Origin: Dichetophora obliterata | Taxonomy: Eukaryota > Arthropoda > Insecta > Diptera > Sciomyzidae | DNA: 64,000 nt | Direction of reading: 5' to 3' | Assembly (NCBI GenBank): GCA_963920525.1 | Contig: OY986435.1 | Span: forward strand, 266,236,799-266,300,798 | Part shown: one piece after another, positions 1 to 11,246 of the stretch | Numbering within the stretch: position 1 is the first letter of the stretch | Layout: each line of letters opens with the position of its first letter | Translations under genes and position numbers: made by a program | Notes under the pieces: model-generated | The model's input: only the letters and a program-made list of their open reading frames with translations | Told to the model about the DNA's origin: nothing | The model's database searches: none

Positions 1-1020
1 CCTCAGTTTCTACCTATAAAACTTCTGCTGACCCATAATGAAGCTCCTGCTTTGTTTATGGTGTTGTTTAGGTGTAGGTTCCATGTGAGTTTATCATCAA
101 GTATCACACCTAAGTATTTTACATCTTTTGAGAAGTTTATGGTTTCACCAAAAAGAATAGGTACAGTAAGATTTTCTCTGACTCTTTTGCTGGTAAAAAC
201 GATGAGATTGGTTTTTTTAGGGTGCATTCTATCCGAAAAAGCGCTCAGGTAGCGAAGTAGCATAAAATATTTTCTCTATATAAATAGTGACAGCTCAAGG
301 AACATGTTCTGTGAGCGAATGCCATTCAGCCCGAAAGTTGTGGAACAGTTCCTTCCGCTGAATGCAGGCATTGAGCTCCGTTTCCCTGCACCATTTAGTT
401 GCTATGTTGAGTGCTCTCTGAAGAAGATACGATAAAGTATCCTCGTATTTTATAAAGTATCCTCTGACAAGGATCACGATGTCATCAACGTAACCCTGCA
501 CATCGAAGCCATTTGAGCTAAGAAGTTCTTAGAGTTCATCAACTTCAATGGACAACAATATTGGAGAGAGAACTCCTCCTTGTGGACAACCTTTTGCGGC
601 GAGTACGAGATTTCGGTAGATCACAAGGTCTACTGCCCGTTTCGGGAATAAATCTAACAATAACCTCTCTCCAGGCATTGGGTATAATACCCCATGCGAA
701 GCTCGTCCTAAAAATAGCGATTAGGAAGGTCATTAGTGGTACTAGGCTATTTTTAAGGAGTGCATGAAAGATACCGTCTTCTATAGCTGCCTTGTATGGA
801 TGGAATGTGGTGAGAGCTCATTTTATCCTATCCTTGTTACAGATTGATCTGGATAATCTCCAATCTATTATGATTGGTCTTCTGAACCATGTCTGCAAAA
901 GGTACGTTGGAGTTCCAATCAATGTAGTGGACCCAAGGAAATGGGTATCGGCAAGGAGCTTTAGAGCAGTGGTGCTAATTCTACAACATAGACATGTTTG
1001 CGTCTATGTTAGAGAGCTTT
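1..1020 (-). pseudogene. Broken LOA/R1-like LINE reverse transcriptase
   Basis: Reverse-strand remains of a non-LTR retrotransposon reverse transcriptase that continues off the left edge. Reading right to left, the pieces are FHPYKA plus DGIFHALL (about 745-810), GIIPNAWRE with FIPETG (about 635-690), GCPQGGVLSP (about 560-591), the catalytic YVDD box (469-492) and the thumb motif KYLGVILDDKLTW (81-119). Order and wording match the LOA/R1/jockey group; FIPETG and GCPQGGVLSP are typical of LOA/R1-like enzymes. FIPETG joins GCPQGG after only about 12 codons and in another frame, so a large internal part of the fingers/palm has been deleted. A stop follows VDEL. It cannot encode an active enzyme. 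Confidence 0.85.
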
Positions 1021-1633
1021 AAGCTTCTTCACTGAGAGAAATCAGTTGTTTAAGCTTTCTGTTGCACAGTTCTTCAATGTTTAAATTTCTTATTAAATAC
1101 AAGTGAAACTCTTAAATGGTTTAGTGTTGTATTGATCAAAACTATTAAGGGTGTTCACGCATACTGTTAATTAGGCTCTTATTTGTATGATCCGTTATTT
1201 TTCTATATACTTATGATGTGATATTTTGTTTTGTTGTTGTTTGATGAATTTTCTTTATTTAAATTCAATAAATTTATAATCTGATTTATTTTCTTGTGTT
1301 GACTAATGATGTGGAGCAAAGCAAACACTGCGATTCATGAAAACCATTCATATTAAAAAAGTATTGTACTTAATCATTAGCAGAAATCATGTTTTATAAA
1401 ATTATCTGCACGAAAAATATGTTTATTGTCCTAATAAACAATATATTTTATAGATCATGCATAATTTTGTTGGCGTGCATTAAAGAAACTAAGCGAAGCA
1501 GTCCTCACCCTTTGAAATGCCAGAGCAAACTGGGTGATTTTTTGTATGCATGACCTTTATATACGTGTGAAAGCACAAAAGCTTATCTGCAAATTTGTGC
1601 GCGTTTGAGCATCAATGCTTTAGAGCAGGGCTG

Positions 1634-2089
1634 GGCATTCTAACACAGTCACATTTTTTTTTGTCTTATTAGTATTGGTGCGCTCTCGAATAGCGCACAC
1701 TGAGCGAAATAGTTGTCACAATTATCTAGATTTGCAAGTTTGTATGTGTTTATTTTTTATTTTTAGGCATTGGTATTGTTCACTATTTCTTCTATGTCAT
1801 TACTGCTCCAGCATTTTCTTATAAATGAATAAATTATATTAGTTTGCTAGCAATGGCAAATTATTCATTCTGCTTCGCTAAAAAGGTTCTCCGAAGAACA
1901 GAAATCAAATTGCGATCATAGTCAAACATTATTTTTAAGGTGTTTTGTTTTTGCTTTAATATTATTAAATCCTAATATATACAAATCATTAAAATTATAA
2001 TCAAAACCTCAAAAAGTTAAGTATCAGAAAATTAATGAATAAAAATAATATGAAAAAATAATGCAATGATTCTTGATAGGCAATATGTA
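1634..2089. repeat. Direct repeat, copy 1
   Basis: Two blocks here, 1634-1747 and 2002-2089, recur in the same order at 2168-2283 and 2301-2382. The first starts GGCATTCTAACACAGTCACA and the second CAAAACCTCAAAAA. In copy 2 the roughly 250 bases between the blocks are almost absent. This is a local duplication or two copies of one dispersed repeat. No coding potential was seen. Confidence 0.7.
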
Positions 2090-2167
2090 TGAATTACATT
2101 AAACCTTAATTAAATAAAAAACTAAAAAATCCTTATAAAAACAACCTTATAAATGAACCTTATAAAT

Positions 2168-2382
2168 GGCATTCTAACACAGTCACATTTTATTTTGTCT
2201 TGTTAGTATTGGTATTCTCTCAAATAGCGAAACACTGAGCGAAATAGTTGTCACAATTATCTAGATTTGCAAGTTTGTATGTTCATATCCATACACAAAT
2301 CAAAACCTCAAAAAATTAAGCATACAAAAATTAATACAAATAATATGAAAAAATAATGCAAAGAATCTTAATAGGCAATATG
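2168..2382. repeat. Direct repeat, copy 2 (shortened)
   Basis: Second copy of the 1634-2089 segment. The two conserved blocks lie about 18 bp apart, against about 250 bp in the first copy. Similarity by eye is roughly 85-90%. Confidence 0.7.
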
Positions 2383-2626
2383 AAATTCTACGAAATAAAA
2401 AGTATATGCATAAGAATTATAAATCTACAAATCAAAAGGTTGGTTTTTAAGAGTGTACATAAAAATTCCGACATAGGTCCTGACAGCAGCACCGTCAGCG
2501 AACGAATGAATTATATTCTCTTCTGTTGTGAGTTTTGTGCAAATGTGAAAAAATACGCTCAGAGAGCGCTCAGTGAGCTATGGGGCGCCCAGCGCTGCTT
2601 TAAAGTCTCACAGCGATCATTTATAA

Positions 2627-3073
2627 CGCTGTGTCTCCACGAGCAATGTTTCGCGCAATATTGCGAGCAAGGAAATATTGGTTGATCTTGCAATTTTTCG
2701 ATGGTGGGGCAAAATATTGCCGCGATGGGTAATATATGAAATGGCGTTAAATGAGAGACATTATTGCACTAAAACATTTAAGTCTCTAGAAAACTTTAAA
2801 AGTTGTATAAAATGCTTTCATACAATTTAATACTCATTTTCCACAAACATTCTCGTTTTCTATATAAGTTTATTTATTTCATAGTTTTATTTATCCACCA
2901 ATCTTCATTTGTCGCCATTATTCTATGCATGGCAATATTGCCCTGCAAGCGTTTGGAAATGTTGCCGGACATATTTCCTTGCTGGCAATTTAGCGTCTCC
3001 ACGGGCAATATTTAGAAAATTCCTATTCTGGCAATATTTCATTGCCGGATATAATGCCCGTGGAGATGCTGTG
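2627..3073. mobile_element. MITE-like inverted-repeat element, GTCTCCACGGGC ends
   Basis: The left end reads GCTGTGTCTCCACGAGCAAT and the reverse complement of the right end reads CAGCATCTCCACGGGCATTA. An extra internal copy (AGCGTCTCCACGGGCAATAT) begins near 2993. The interior is full of scattered GCAATATTGC-type palindromes. No convincing target duplication was seen. The core resembles the GTCTCGACAGG terminus of the element at 4966-5337, so the two may be related. Confidence 0.5.
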
Positions 3074-3569
3074 AAAATGTGCCGTCCGGTCTCTTGAGCA
3101 GGCCGATGTTAGTCCTATATGCAATCCAAAAAAGTTTCAAATTTAGTCCAAGATTTTTAACCGTGTGGTTAGCTTAAGTACTGCTCATGGCATAACTTGA
3201 CAAGGTAGTGTTAGGGCTGAATGTGTTCTCTTTCTTAGTGACCATAACTTTCAAATTCAGCTATTTTGTTATTTTTGCCAGTTTTTGCTTTCTCAATGCA
3301 TTCTCATTGGCTGCAGATTTTGTATGAGTTGTAAACTTCGTTTTGACAGTTTCGGTCACCGGCCCTCCGCCATTACATAGCAGTTTTGCCATCCATCGAG
3401 CATGATGTACCGGACCTGAAGCACTCCAAAGATTCACTCAAAACAAACTTGTAATAATCGGTAATAATCGCGAACTTGTTTCTTTCCAGCTAAAGCGGTC
3501 GTAAGGCTCTCAAGAGTTTATTCAGCAAATTGTTCCAAGCTAGTGTTGAGTTCAAGATAAAGGTAGTGC

Positions 3570-3643
3570 GCTTTCGCTAATGTAATCTATTTTAGCTTTC
3601 GCTAATGTAATCTAAATTAGCTTTCGCTAATGTAATCTAAATA
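3570..3643. repeat. 25-bp tandem repeat, three copies
   Basis: Three head-to-tail copies of a 25-bp unit starting GCTTTCGCTAATGTAATCTA, at 3570, 3595 and 3620. They differ only in the last few bases. Confidence 0.9.
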
Positions 3644-4965
3644 TACTCAAAAAGAGAGAGATTTCAATCGGCCAATGTCAATAAGTGAAAACATAACCAA
3701 TGTTAAAAATATTGAAGTGCAAAAAAAAAACAACCTCAGTATATGGCCGAAATAAAATAAATATTCGTTAAAAGTGGTGCCTTTTAAGAAGGTAAAGAAT
3801 ATGTAATGCTAGTTTTCGACACTTGCTTTCATTTTTGCTTTGTTTCACTAACAGCTGTTTTTGACATTCTATGTTTTCCTTTGAAAGAGAAAATAAGCAG
3901 TTGTCAATGCTACCTGGAGAATTTTGCCATGCAAACCATAAAAGATCACGGCCTATCTTTGCTTCTAGGAGAGTTCATGCTCCTTTTTTGGCAATAGTGT
4001 CAAAACACATAGCCCGAACTTTATTCGTGACATTGAACTGTTCCATTGCATCAAAAACAATAAGTTTGGGAAGACGCTCTGCTTTCTTATTACCTGTTAC
4101 ATCGAGCAGTAATTTTCCGTCCCAATGTATTACCAGTGCACAATTCGTGTTAAATGTGAATTAGGTTCTTGCTTTTTTTCTTGCAAGGCCAGCAGACAAT
4201 GGGATAATCAGTCGCATTGGTAACAATTGGGCATTTCCGTGGCTACGCACGTAACAGTCGTACGACTCTTATGAGTGAAAAAACAAAGAAAATAAATAAT
4301 TAGTTAAATAACTAAGAGTTTTCTTATTTGGATTTTTCAACAGTTTTTTTAGAGCACTATGCAAGGTGTAAAATCTAAGAATTGTCAAAAGTTCGGCTCT
4401 TAGATAGAAGCCACCAAACGTGACAAAAAATAGAAGTGGATTTTGTGTGCATCAATATAAACGAAAAAAATCTGCAAAGTGTGCACTAGTTTTTTTATGA
4501 AAGTTTTTTTATGATACGTTATGTGACAGATTTTTCCCTTCAAAGAAGTGCAAATATTTTATAGTTTTATTTATTTAATTGAACTAGAAAAACATATAAA
4601 GTGTTATTCAGAACCGTTACAATCGATAACTGGAAAATATTGAATTAATGTTTGTATTATACGAGTATTTATGATACTTATAAAGTTCCAACTTTCGTTA
4701 AAATCCTTAAATTTTTGTCCCCATTTTTCAACTTTTGTTGCCATTCACCATGTTTAATGTAATTTTTTAAGAATTCTACTTGAAATCAGCTCTCAGTACT
4801 CTCACAATATACATTTAAACATTATTTTTTTATGGAGGCTCAAAAGAATTTTAAGTATCTTTTAATTTTTCAGTCGCGGTAGACCTTTTGGCGGAAATGT
4901 CTATATACTTTCAAGTGTTCGCGGTACTAGAATTTGTAACATGTTTTTTCTATGGATACATGTTA

Positions 4966-5337
4966 CTGGGCGTCTCGACAGGCTTTCATTGCTTTCCATC
5001 TGTCAATTGGCAATTATTGCTAATCGAGACCACTCAATTGCCATGGTTGGCATTCATGGCGAGCAATATTGCTTTCCATGTATTGCCAAGTAATGAGCTG
5101 TATTTTTTCTTGTTTGACAGCCATTTTTAATTTTTCTCCAAAATTTTAAATGTGTATATCTATAAAAATCAAGTAGCGTGCAGAATAAATTTATAAAATA
5201 ATAAATTTTAATAATAAATGATAAAATTATATGTTGATTTCGTAACATGACAAAACCCACCCTTGAAATATTGCCATTGCTTTTAATGGAATTTGACAGA
5301 TGGTAAGCAATGGATTATTGCCTGTCGAGACACCGGG
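4966..5337. mobile_element. PIF/Harbinger-like MITE
   Basis: A 372-bp element. Left terminus CTGGGCGTCTCGACAGG, reverse-complemented right terminus CCCGGTGTCTCGACAGG; similarity continues inward through a shared CCATCTGTCAA. Both ends are flanked by TTA (4963-4965 and 5338-5340). A 3-bp TWA target duplication is characteristic of PIF/Harbinger elements. There is no transposase, so it is non-autonomous. The family assignment is inference. Confidence 0.6.
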
Positions 5338-6451
5338 TTACAAATTACTGAAAACTGAAATGAAAGAAAAAAGCTTTTTAGAATCACACTAATGGAGGCA
5401 GTAGAATTTTTGTTTTTGGCAAAAAAGCGTTTAATTTGAAATACTTTATATTTAAAGTATATGACATAATCATATTAAGAATATGATAAATTATATGACA
5501 AAAAAATATATTATGGAAAGTGACTCGATATATTTATACAACCTGTGAATTATCATTTTAATCAAACATAAGATCAGGTTGCCACAACAAAACTTTTCTT
5601 TTAAAGGAAGTTTAAGCGTGCTTTTTTCTCTACGGTAGGAATATTAAGGTTCGCTTAGGCCATCAGCATAGCTGTTTATGTTGACCTTTATAAAGCATAT
5701 TCAATCATAACAGGTGAATAAATGAAAAACCAACATAGTTAAAAGAAAAACAAGAAAATAAACACAGCAACAAACAAAATATTGTTTGACAAAACCAACA
5801 GCAACAAAAAAAAAAAAAAAATTTTGAAAAAGATACTTACAGTCTGAGTCGAATTTAGAAAACGTGCTCAAGCAAATAAAAGGAACGTCGCGGAATTTTT
5901 CTTTTTATATGTATCTGCATACAATATAAATCGATGCTCTACGTGTTTGACATACGTGTCTGTCAACAGTTTGGTTTTTTTTTCTTCTTTTTTTGTAGCA
6001 CAGTTGGCTCTTTGTATATTTGTCTATCTGTAAAGCTGCTATCAGGAACAAAAGGCAACAAAACTGCAACAACATTTGACGTCGTCATCAACATTATTTC
6101 GTTGCTTGTTTGTTTTATATTGTTTCGTATATTTTTTTAGTTTTTTTTTAGCTTTTGTTAATTTATTTTTAACATTTTTTTATTTTTGTGTTTTACTCTA
6201 AACATTTATGTGACAACAAAAACTACAAAAAAAATATTCAACTACTCTAGTCATGGTTATGAAGTAATATGTCTCTGTGTGCCTGTACCGTAGATATGTA
6301 TGTATGTAGAAAAACCTTAAAAACATTTATCATAGTTTAAGGCAACGAACTAAATATTTACTGATAAGAAATGCTCGAAAAGCAGCAAAGATCGGCAATA
6401 ATTACTAAATCAAAATGATGAGAGCAGGATAGAGAGGGCGCAGAAAAGAGT

Positions 6452-6500
6452 GTGAAAGAAAGAGAGAGAGAGAGGGAGAGAGAGGCAGAAAGAGCTAGTT
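6452..6500. repeat. GA-rich microsatellite
   Basis: Imperfect run of GA/GAAA units just left of the 6590-11238 element. Confidence 0.8.
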
Positions 6501-6890
6501 AGTTATGTTGTTTCTTGTAGCGTAGAAATAGAGAATGAGTGAACGGCAATGACGACTGACTGTGTGTGTGAGTGAGAAGGAGCCAGAGCCAGTGTGGCCA
6601 GAGTAGAATAAAATGTTCCACTTTGGAATATTTTTCTTTCCGAAAGCATATTTTTTTTTTCAAGAATATGCAGCAGAAAAACTGGAATATTTTTGTATTT
6701 CTATATTTTGTCTCAATAAACAAAGATTTTCTTTCAAAAATGTTAAGACAATTTTTTTAAGCAAAACAGTTATATCAATTGCTTAGCGACAAAAATAACA
6801 ACGGATTCATTGTTTTTCTAAAATATTTTTTGGTTTAACTTTTAATAAATTTAATCTTTGAATGGAATAATGTTGATGTTTCTTTCTTAA

Positions 6891-7109
6891 CCTTCGTATA
6901 CTCGCGCATTGGTCTGTCAGACCGAAGGCTTACGTTTGCCTTTCTATAAAACTTTTTTTTAGTATGTTTTCACACAATCTCACCAAACAGCAACTTTATA
7001 TTAAAATGATATATTACTAAAAGCATACTTAAATGGCACCGTGCACTTTCAGTCTCACAGACCATGCTCGTAAATATGGTTTACGCTATTTGGCGCAAGT
7101 ATGCGAAGG
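6891..7109. mobile_element. piggyBac-type MITE
   Basis: A 219-bp element flanked by TTAA (6887-6890 and 7110-7113). The left terminus is CCTTCGTATACTCGCGC and the reverse-complemented right terminus is CCTTCGCATACTTGCGC. TTAA target duplication and CC-starting ends are the signature of piggyBac elements. Each end also has a subterminal GGTCTGT[C/G]AGAC near-palindrome. No coding capacity. Confidence 0.8.
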
Positions 7110-7721
7110 TTAAATATTAAAGGACTAAGGTTTTCTCATTAAATTTTTGCAAAATATGATATTTCCTTCTGATATATCAAACTTTGAAGTTTTTACTTCA
7201 AAGCGAATTTTAAGCTGTCAAAACTTTCAAAACAATAAAACTTTTTAATATTCTTTCATATGGTAGGCATAAAAAGTAATTTTGTAGTGAAAGAATCATG
7301 ACAATTTCTCAATTCGTTTCCGAGTTATACTCTCAAATACCCTTTAAAACACTGCCACAGCAACAACAGCGCCACCTACCGAGTCACACTTTAAAACAAA
7401 ACCATCTACAGACCCAGTCGTACTCACACACTAAATTTCATCAAAATAAACCAGCCGTTTAGGTGGAGTTCAGTGACAAAGCCATGTACAGAAGAATTTT
7501 ATATATTAAGATAACAAAGACTACACTTAATGATAACAACTTAATAAGAAACAAAAAACATAATACCATAATAATAAAATTATTAAAAATAATTTTGTAA
7601 AGTATAAATGGCACTTTTCAATAAAAAATTATTCAAATAACGTATAACGAATAACATGTAATATTTATTCCTTATTTTTTTCAATCAATGCAAGTTTTGC
7701 AGATCATGTAGAAATATGAAC

Positions 7722-8145
7722 CCCATGATCCCTAGATACAATTTCCTTAACTCCAGTAGAATGTTTTTCGTCAGCGTTATTAGGTTGCGGAATTCATTAC
7801 CTAGTAGTATTAGAAGCGTTTCTAATAAAAATAACTTTAAGCATTTAATTTTCAAACACTTCTCTTAGCTCCCAATATTCTTTTTACTCTAATTTTTTCT
7901 TTTCTGACTCTTTACTTAGTTTTTAGGTGAGAATGTTTTTAAGTGAGAACTTGTTCATTGTCTAAATTTAAGTCTTTTTATGTACAATTACTATTAATAG
8001 CAGTCTGTAATATATATTTGCATTTTGTATCTTAAATATTGTTATATCCATTGTAAATTCGGCATGCAAAAGAATTGTTCTTATTTGCCAAAAATTTTTT
8101 GAAATAAATAATAATAAATAAAATAATAATAAATCAGAACTCAGT
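7722..8145 (+). pseudogene. LINE 3' end: RT C-terminus and tail
   Basis: Forward-strand reading from 7722 gives PRYNFLNSS, then RLRNSLPSSIRSVSN and FKHLIFKHF, with a stop at 7866-7868. The RNSLPSSIR pattern is the conserved C-terminal tail of jockey/CR1-group reverse transcriptases. An AT-rich untranslated stretch follows and ends in irregular AATAA/TAA repeats near 8100-8145, as expected for a LINE 3' end. The rest of the element is missing, so this is a severely 5'-truncated copy. Confidence 0.65.
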
Positions 8146-9144
8146 ATCAAGTATTCTTTATTTGATTCTTCATCTCAATTCCAAACAATGTATTCAAAAC
8201 TTTTATTCGTTAGTGATAATTTGAATTTGTGTTTGAGTCAAAAAAAAAAAAAAAAAAAAAAAAATGGAATAAATTGTTTCGGAATATTGTGAAAATCAAA
8301 TATCGGTCATCTATCAAGTTCCTCGTCAAGTGAGCGGCATCTATCAAGTTTTTCTTCTTCTACCTCGTTAGCTATCGTTAGATAGATCGTTAGCTATCAA
8401 GTAAGGCTATCGTCTGGAACAGTGAATGAGAATGTTGTAGGACAATAATTTTAAATGTTAAAATTTTTTTAATGCTTATTTTAGTTAAGGAACTTGGAGT
8501 TCTTTCTCAAATTTTGTTTCCCACTTGAAACGACGTCATGGCAAAGAAGCTGTTGACCAAATCTGTAAGTTCAGAAAGTCGTAAAAAAGATGAATTTTTC
8601 GATTTCTTATCCACTAAAGGACTTGAACTCGGGGTAACAAGTAGTTTTTTCAATATATACAAGTTCTTAAATTCAAATTTTGTTATTAAAGGCAACAAAA
8701 TATTTTGCAGACGCTGACAAAAAAAATTTTATAAAATTTAGTACAACAATACTATCATCGGCACCAGTGTAACGTCTTTTTTCCCATGCAACTATGGCCA
8801 ATCTTCCACGTTTTCATCAAATATCGGTCGGCATGTCAAAAAAAGAGTAATTTTATAATCAAACTTAAACCATATGGTATTGTATTGGTTGTTAAACCAA
8901 AGTTTAAACTCTAAAGAATAAATGGTTCTCTGTTAAAAAAAAATTTTTATCCATTTTTTAAAAATTTTTGAATAATGAATAAAAAATTATTTCTTCACCA
9001 CTCGAAAATAAAAATTAAATCAAATATTTGCTGAATTAAAAGAAGTGCTCATATTATAAACTGGGTCACGTTTACCATAGTTTGTTCTACGATAGGGAAT
9101 GTGAAAGAAATTTCTCTGCCTAAAATTCCTTTGAACGCGCATAT

Positions 9145-9835
9145 TTATTGAAAGTAATGTAAGCGATTTATCAATATATCACGTGCAAAAGTAGCCAACA
9201 AATACGTTCTTCTGAACTCCAAGGTTTTAAGGCCAATTAGTGCACAACGAGAGTAACTAAACACAAGCTGAATAAAAAATCTGCGAATATTTTCAATTCT
9301 AGAGATGTGCACTTCATACTGAGGGTCCCAAACCGAACAACCGTACTCCAAGCATGATCTAATTAAAGCGAAGAAAATGGACTTAAGAGTAAAAGAGTCT
9401 GATAACTCTTTTATGAACTGTGTATGACGCATAAGGAACCCCATCATTGCATTCGCCTTAGAAATGATAGCATCGTAATACTTTGTAAAGGCTAGTTTAT
9501 TGTCAAACAAAACTCCCAAATCCGTTTTAAATTCAACTCTTAAAAGGCATTCGCTGTTTATAGCATAATTTCCTATAAGAAATTGCTTCTTCGTGGTAAA
9601 AGACACAATATTACATTTCGCCACATTAAAATATAATTTGTTAGTTTCACACCATTTCTGCGAGCCATCTAAATCTTGTTGAATAATTATGCAGTCATTA
9701 AAGGAATTAACAGCTTTGAATGTCCTTACATCATCAGTGTACATGAGGCAATTGGAAAACTGGATGTAATTCGGAAGGTCCATTCATAAACAAAACAAAC
9801 AAAAGCGGGCCAAGACGCTACCTTGGGGTACCCAA
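9145..9835 (-). pseudogene. LINE reverse transcriptase fragment (jockey/CR1 group)
   Basis: Reverse-strand open frame of 212 residues (9145-9783) that extends upstream through one stop to a VPQGSVL motif near 9830. In order it shows VPQGSVL, a stop where the usual INDLP begins, the catalytic box as MYTDD, QKWCETNKLYFNVAKC, LGVLFDNKLAF and the SCLEYGCSVWDP motif before the C-terminal region. These are RT palm and thumb motifs of jockey/CR1-like LINEs. Everything upstream of VPQGS (endonuclease and RT fingers) is missing. It lies inside the 6590-11238 element and points toward the LINE tail at 7722-8145. Confidence 0.85.
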
Positions 9836-9989
9836 AAAAAAATATCAATATGATTGGAGAATTTATTAAAATAATCTATTAATATGAATGTTTTTTATTA
9901 ACTTGAATTGTTATCGACAAAAAATGTACTTAAACTTGCTTTTGTGTTTCTTCAGTGTATATCTTTAACATTCAAAGTGGAATATTTTT

Positions 9990-11145
9990 GTGGGGGAGAT
10001 TACGATTTCCGGGACGCTGCGATTTGACAATGGATTCGGGAAGGTCTTTAAAAAAAATAAGAATGGCCGAAGGAAAAATCGATTAATCGATTTGCTTTCA
10101 AGTTGTCGACTTTTTAAGAAAATTTTTTATTTTAGATGTTTTAAGAATACTATATATATTTTTTTGAAGTGTATAACCGATATTGCTTATTAAGGTGTTA
10201 TTTGAAAGGTAATACATTAAGCTTTTATATTAATTTTAAATGCTTTAAATGCTTTATTTTATAGCTATTTGTATGCAAAAGTAAAATATTTGCTTATATA
10301 AAACCGTTATTTTTTAAAAAACTATCGTTATTACTATGGATTTTGAAAAGTAAATTATTGAAGCCTGAGAATGTATCTTTCGTTTGGTGTATAATGCACA
10401 TGATTTATTTGATTTTTTATGTGTGTTTTTTTATGATTAAATGATTTGCCCTTGTACGGAAAGTACTTCAAGTAATTTAAGCATATTTACCTTAGTAATT
10501 ACCTTGTGTTTTTATTCCATATTTCTTATATCACAATTACAATAAATAACTGTTCTTAAGACAACATTGCAGCTGTAATATTTATATGAATGAATAGGAT
10601 TTTCTAGCCAGCGAAAAAATTTGAAATTTTCCGTAAATCAGTTTTGGACAATGCAATAGCAAATTGCAATTTTTATTAATTTTATGTAATGTAGCATAAA
10701 TTGTAATGAATATATATATATATATATATCAAATCAAATATATCAAATTAAAGGTTAAATTGTAATCTTTAAAAATAAAATATAATTTTAGTACTTTAAC
10801 AACGCAAATTTAGTAGAAAATAACGGTTTTTTAATTACAAGTTTCAAATATGATATAGATTTGCTTATAAAATTACAAATACGCTTGCAATGATATAAGT
10901 ATTGTATATCATTGAAAAGATAATTTAATTATCTTTCAAATGGAATACAAATCTTTTAGATCCATTAGATAAAAGCAAAGAAATGGATGTTTTTTGAAGA
11001 TCTTTTAGCAAAAAAAAAAAAAAAAACTAAAAACTCGATAACTAGTTGAGTAATCGATTTTTTGTTCGGCCAAACATATTTTTTTTGTTGTTCTCTGCTA
11101 GAAAACACTTTTAAATCGCGGCACCCCGAAAATCGTAATCGTGCC
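9990..11145. mobile_element. Inverted-repeat element with GCGATTT ends, nested
   Basis: The left end reads GATTACGATTTCCGGGACGC then TGCGATTT. The reverse complement of 11105-11143 reads GATTACGATTTTCGGGGTGC then CGCGATTT. A third copy of this kind of end, with the same downstream ATCGATT and TAGTTATCGAG motifs, lies at 14706-14825. The interior is AT-rich without coding motifs. It looks like a roughly 1.15-kb non-autonomous element; the target duplication was not resolved. Confidence 0.5.
10706..10730. repeat. TA microsatellite
   Basis: Run of about a dozen TA dinucleotides. Confidence 0.9.
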
Positions 11146-11246
11146 TTCTTGTAGAATATAAAAATTGTAAGTGGAATATTTTGGAATATTTTTTTTTACG
11201 AAAAAGCATATTTCCTAAAAATTCTTCTGGTCACACTGGCCAGAGC

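Larger units (their letters stand above)
6590..11238. mobile_element. 4.65-kb hAT-like element with 8-bp target duplication
   Basis: The left end is CAGTGTGGCCAGAGTAGAAT and the reverse-complemented right end is CAGTGTGACCAGAAGAATTT. The flanking octamers GCCAGAGC (6582-6589 and 11239-11246) are identical. Both ends continue inward with related GGAATATTTT and AAAGCATATTT blocks. An 8-bp duplication with ends starting CAGTG fits hAT; the P superfamily also makes 8-bp duplications. No transposase is recognisable inside. The interior holds a piggyBac-like MITE, two LINE fragments and a second inverted-repeat element, so it is probably a non-autonomous element swollen by later insertions. Confidence 0.75.

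Noticed and set aside
5..1022. Forward-strand frames at 52-252, 561-767 and 792-1022
   Set aside because: Antisense shadows of the broken reverse transcriptase.
2356..2685. 109-residue forward frame
   Set aside because: Spans the end of one repeat and the start of a MITE; no conserved motif.
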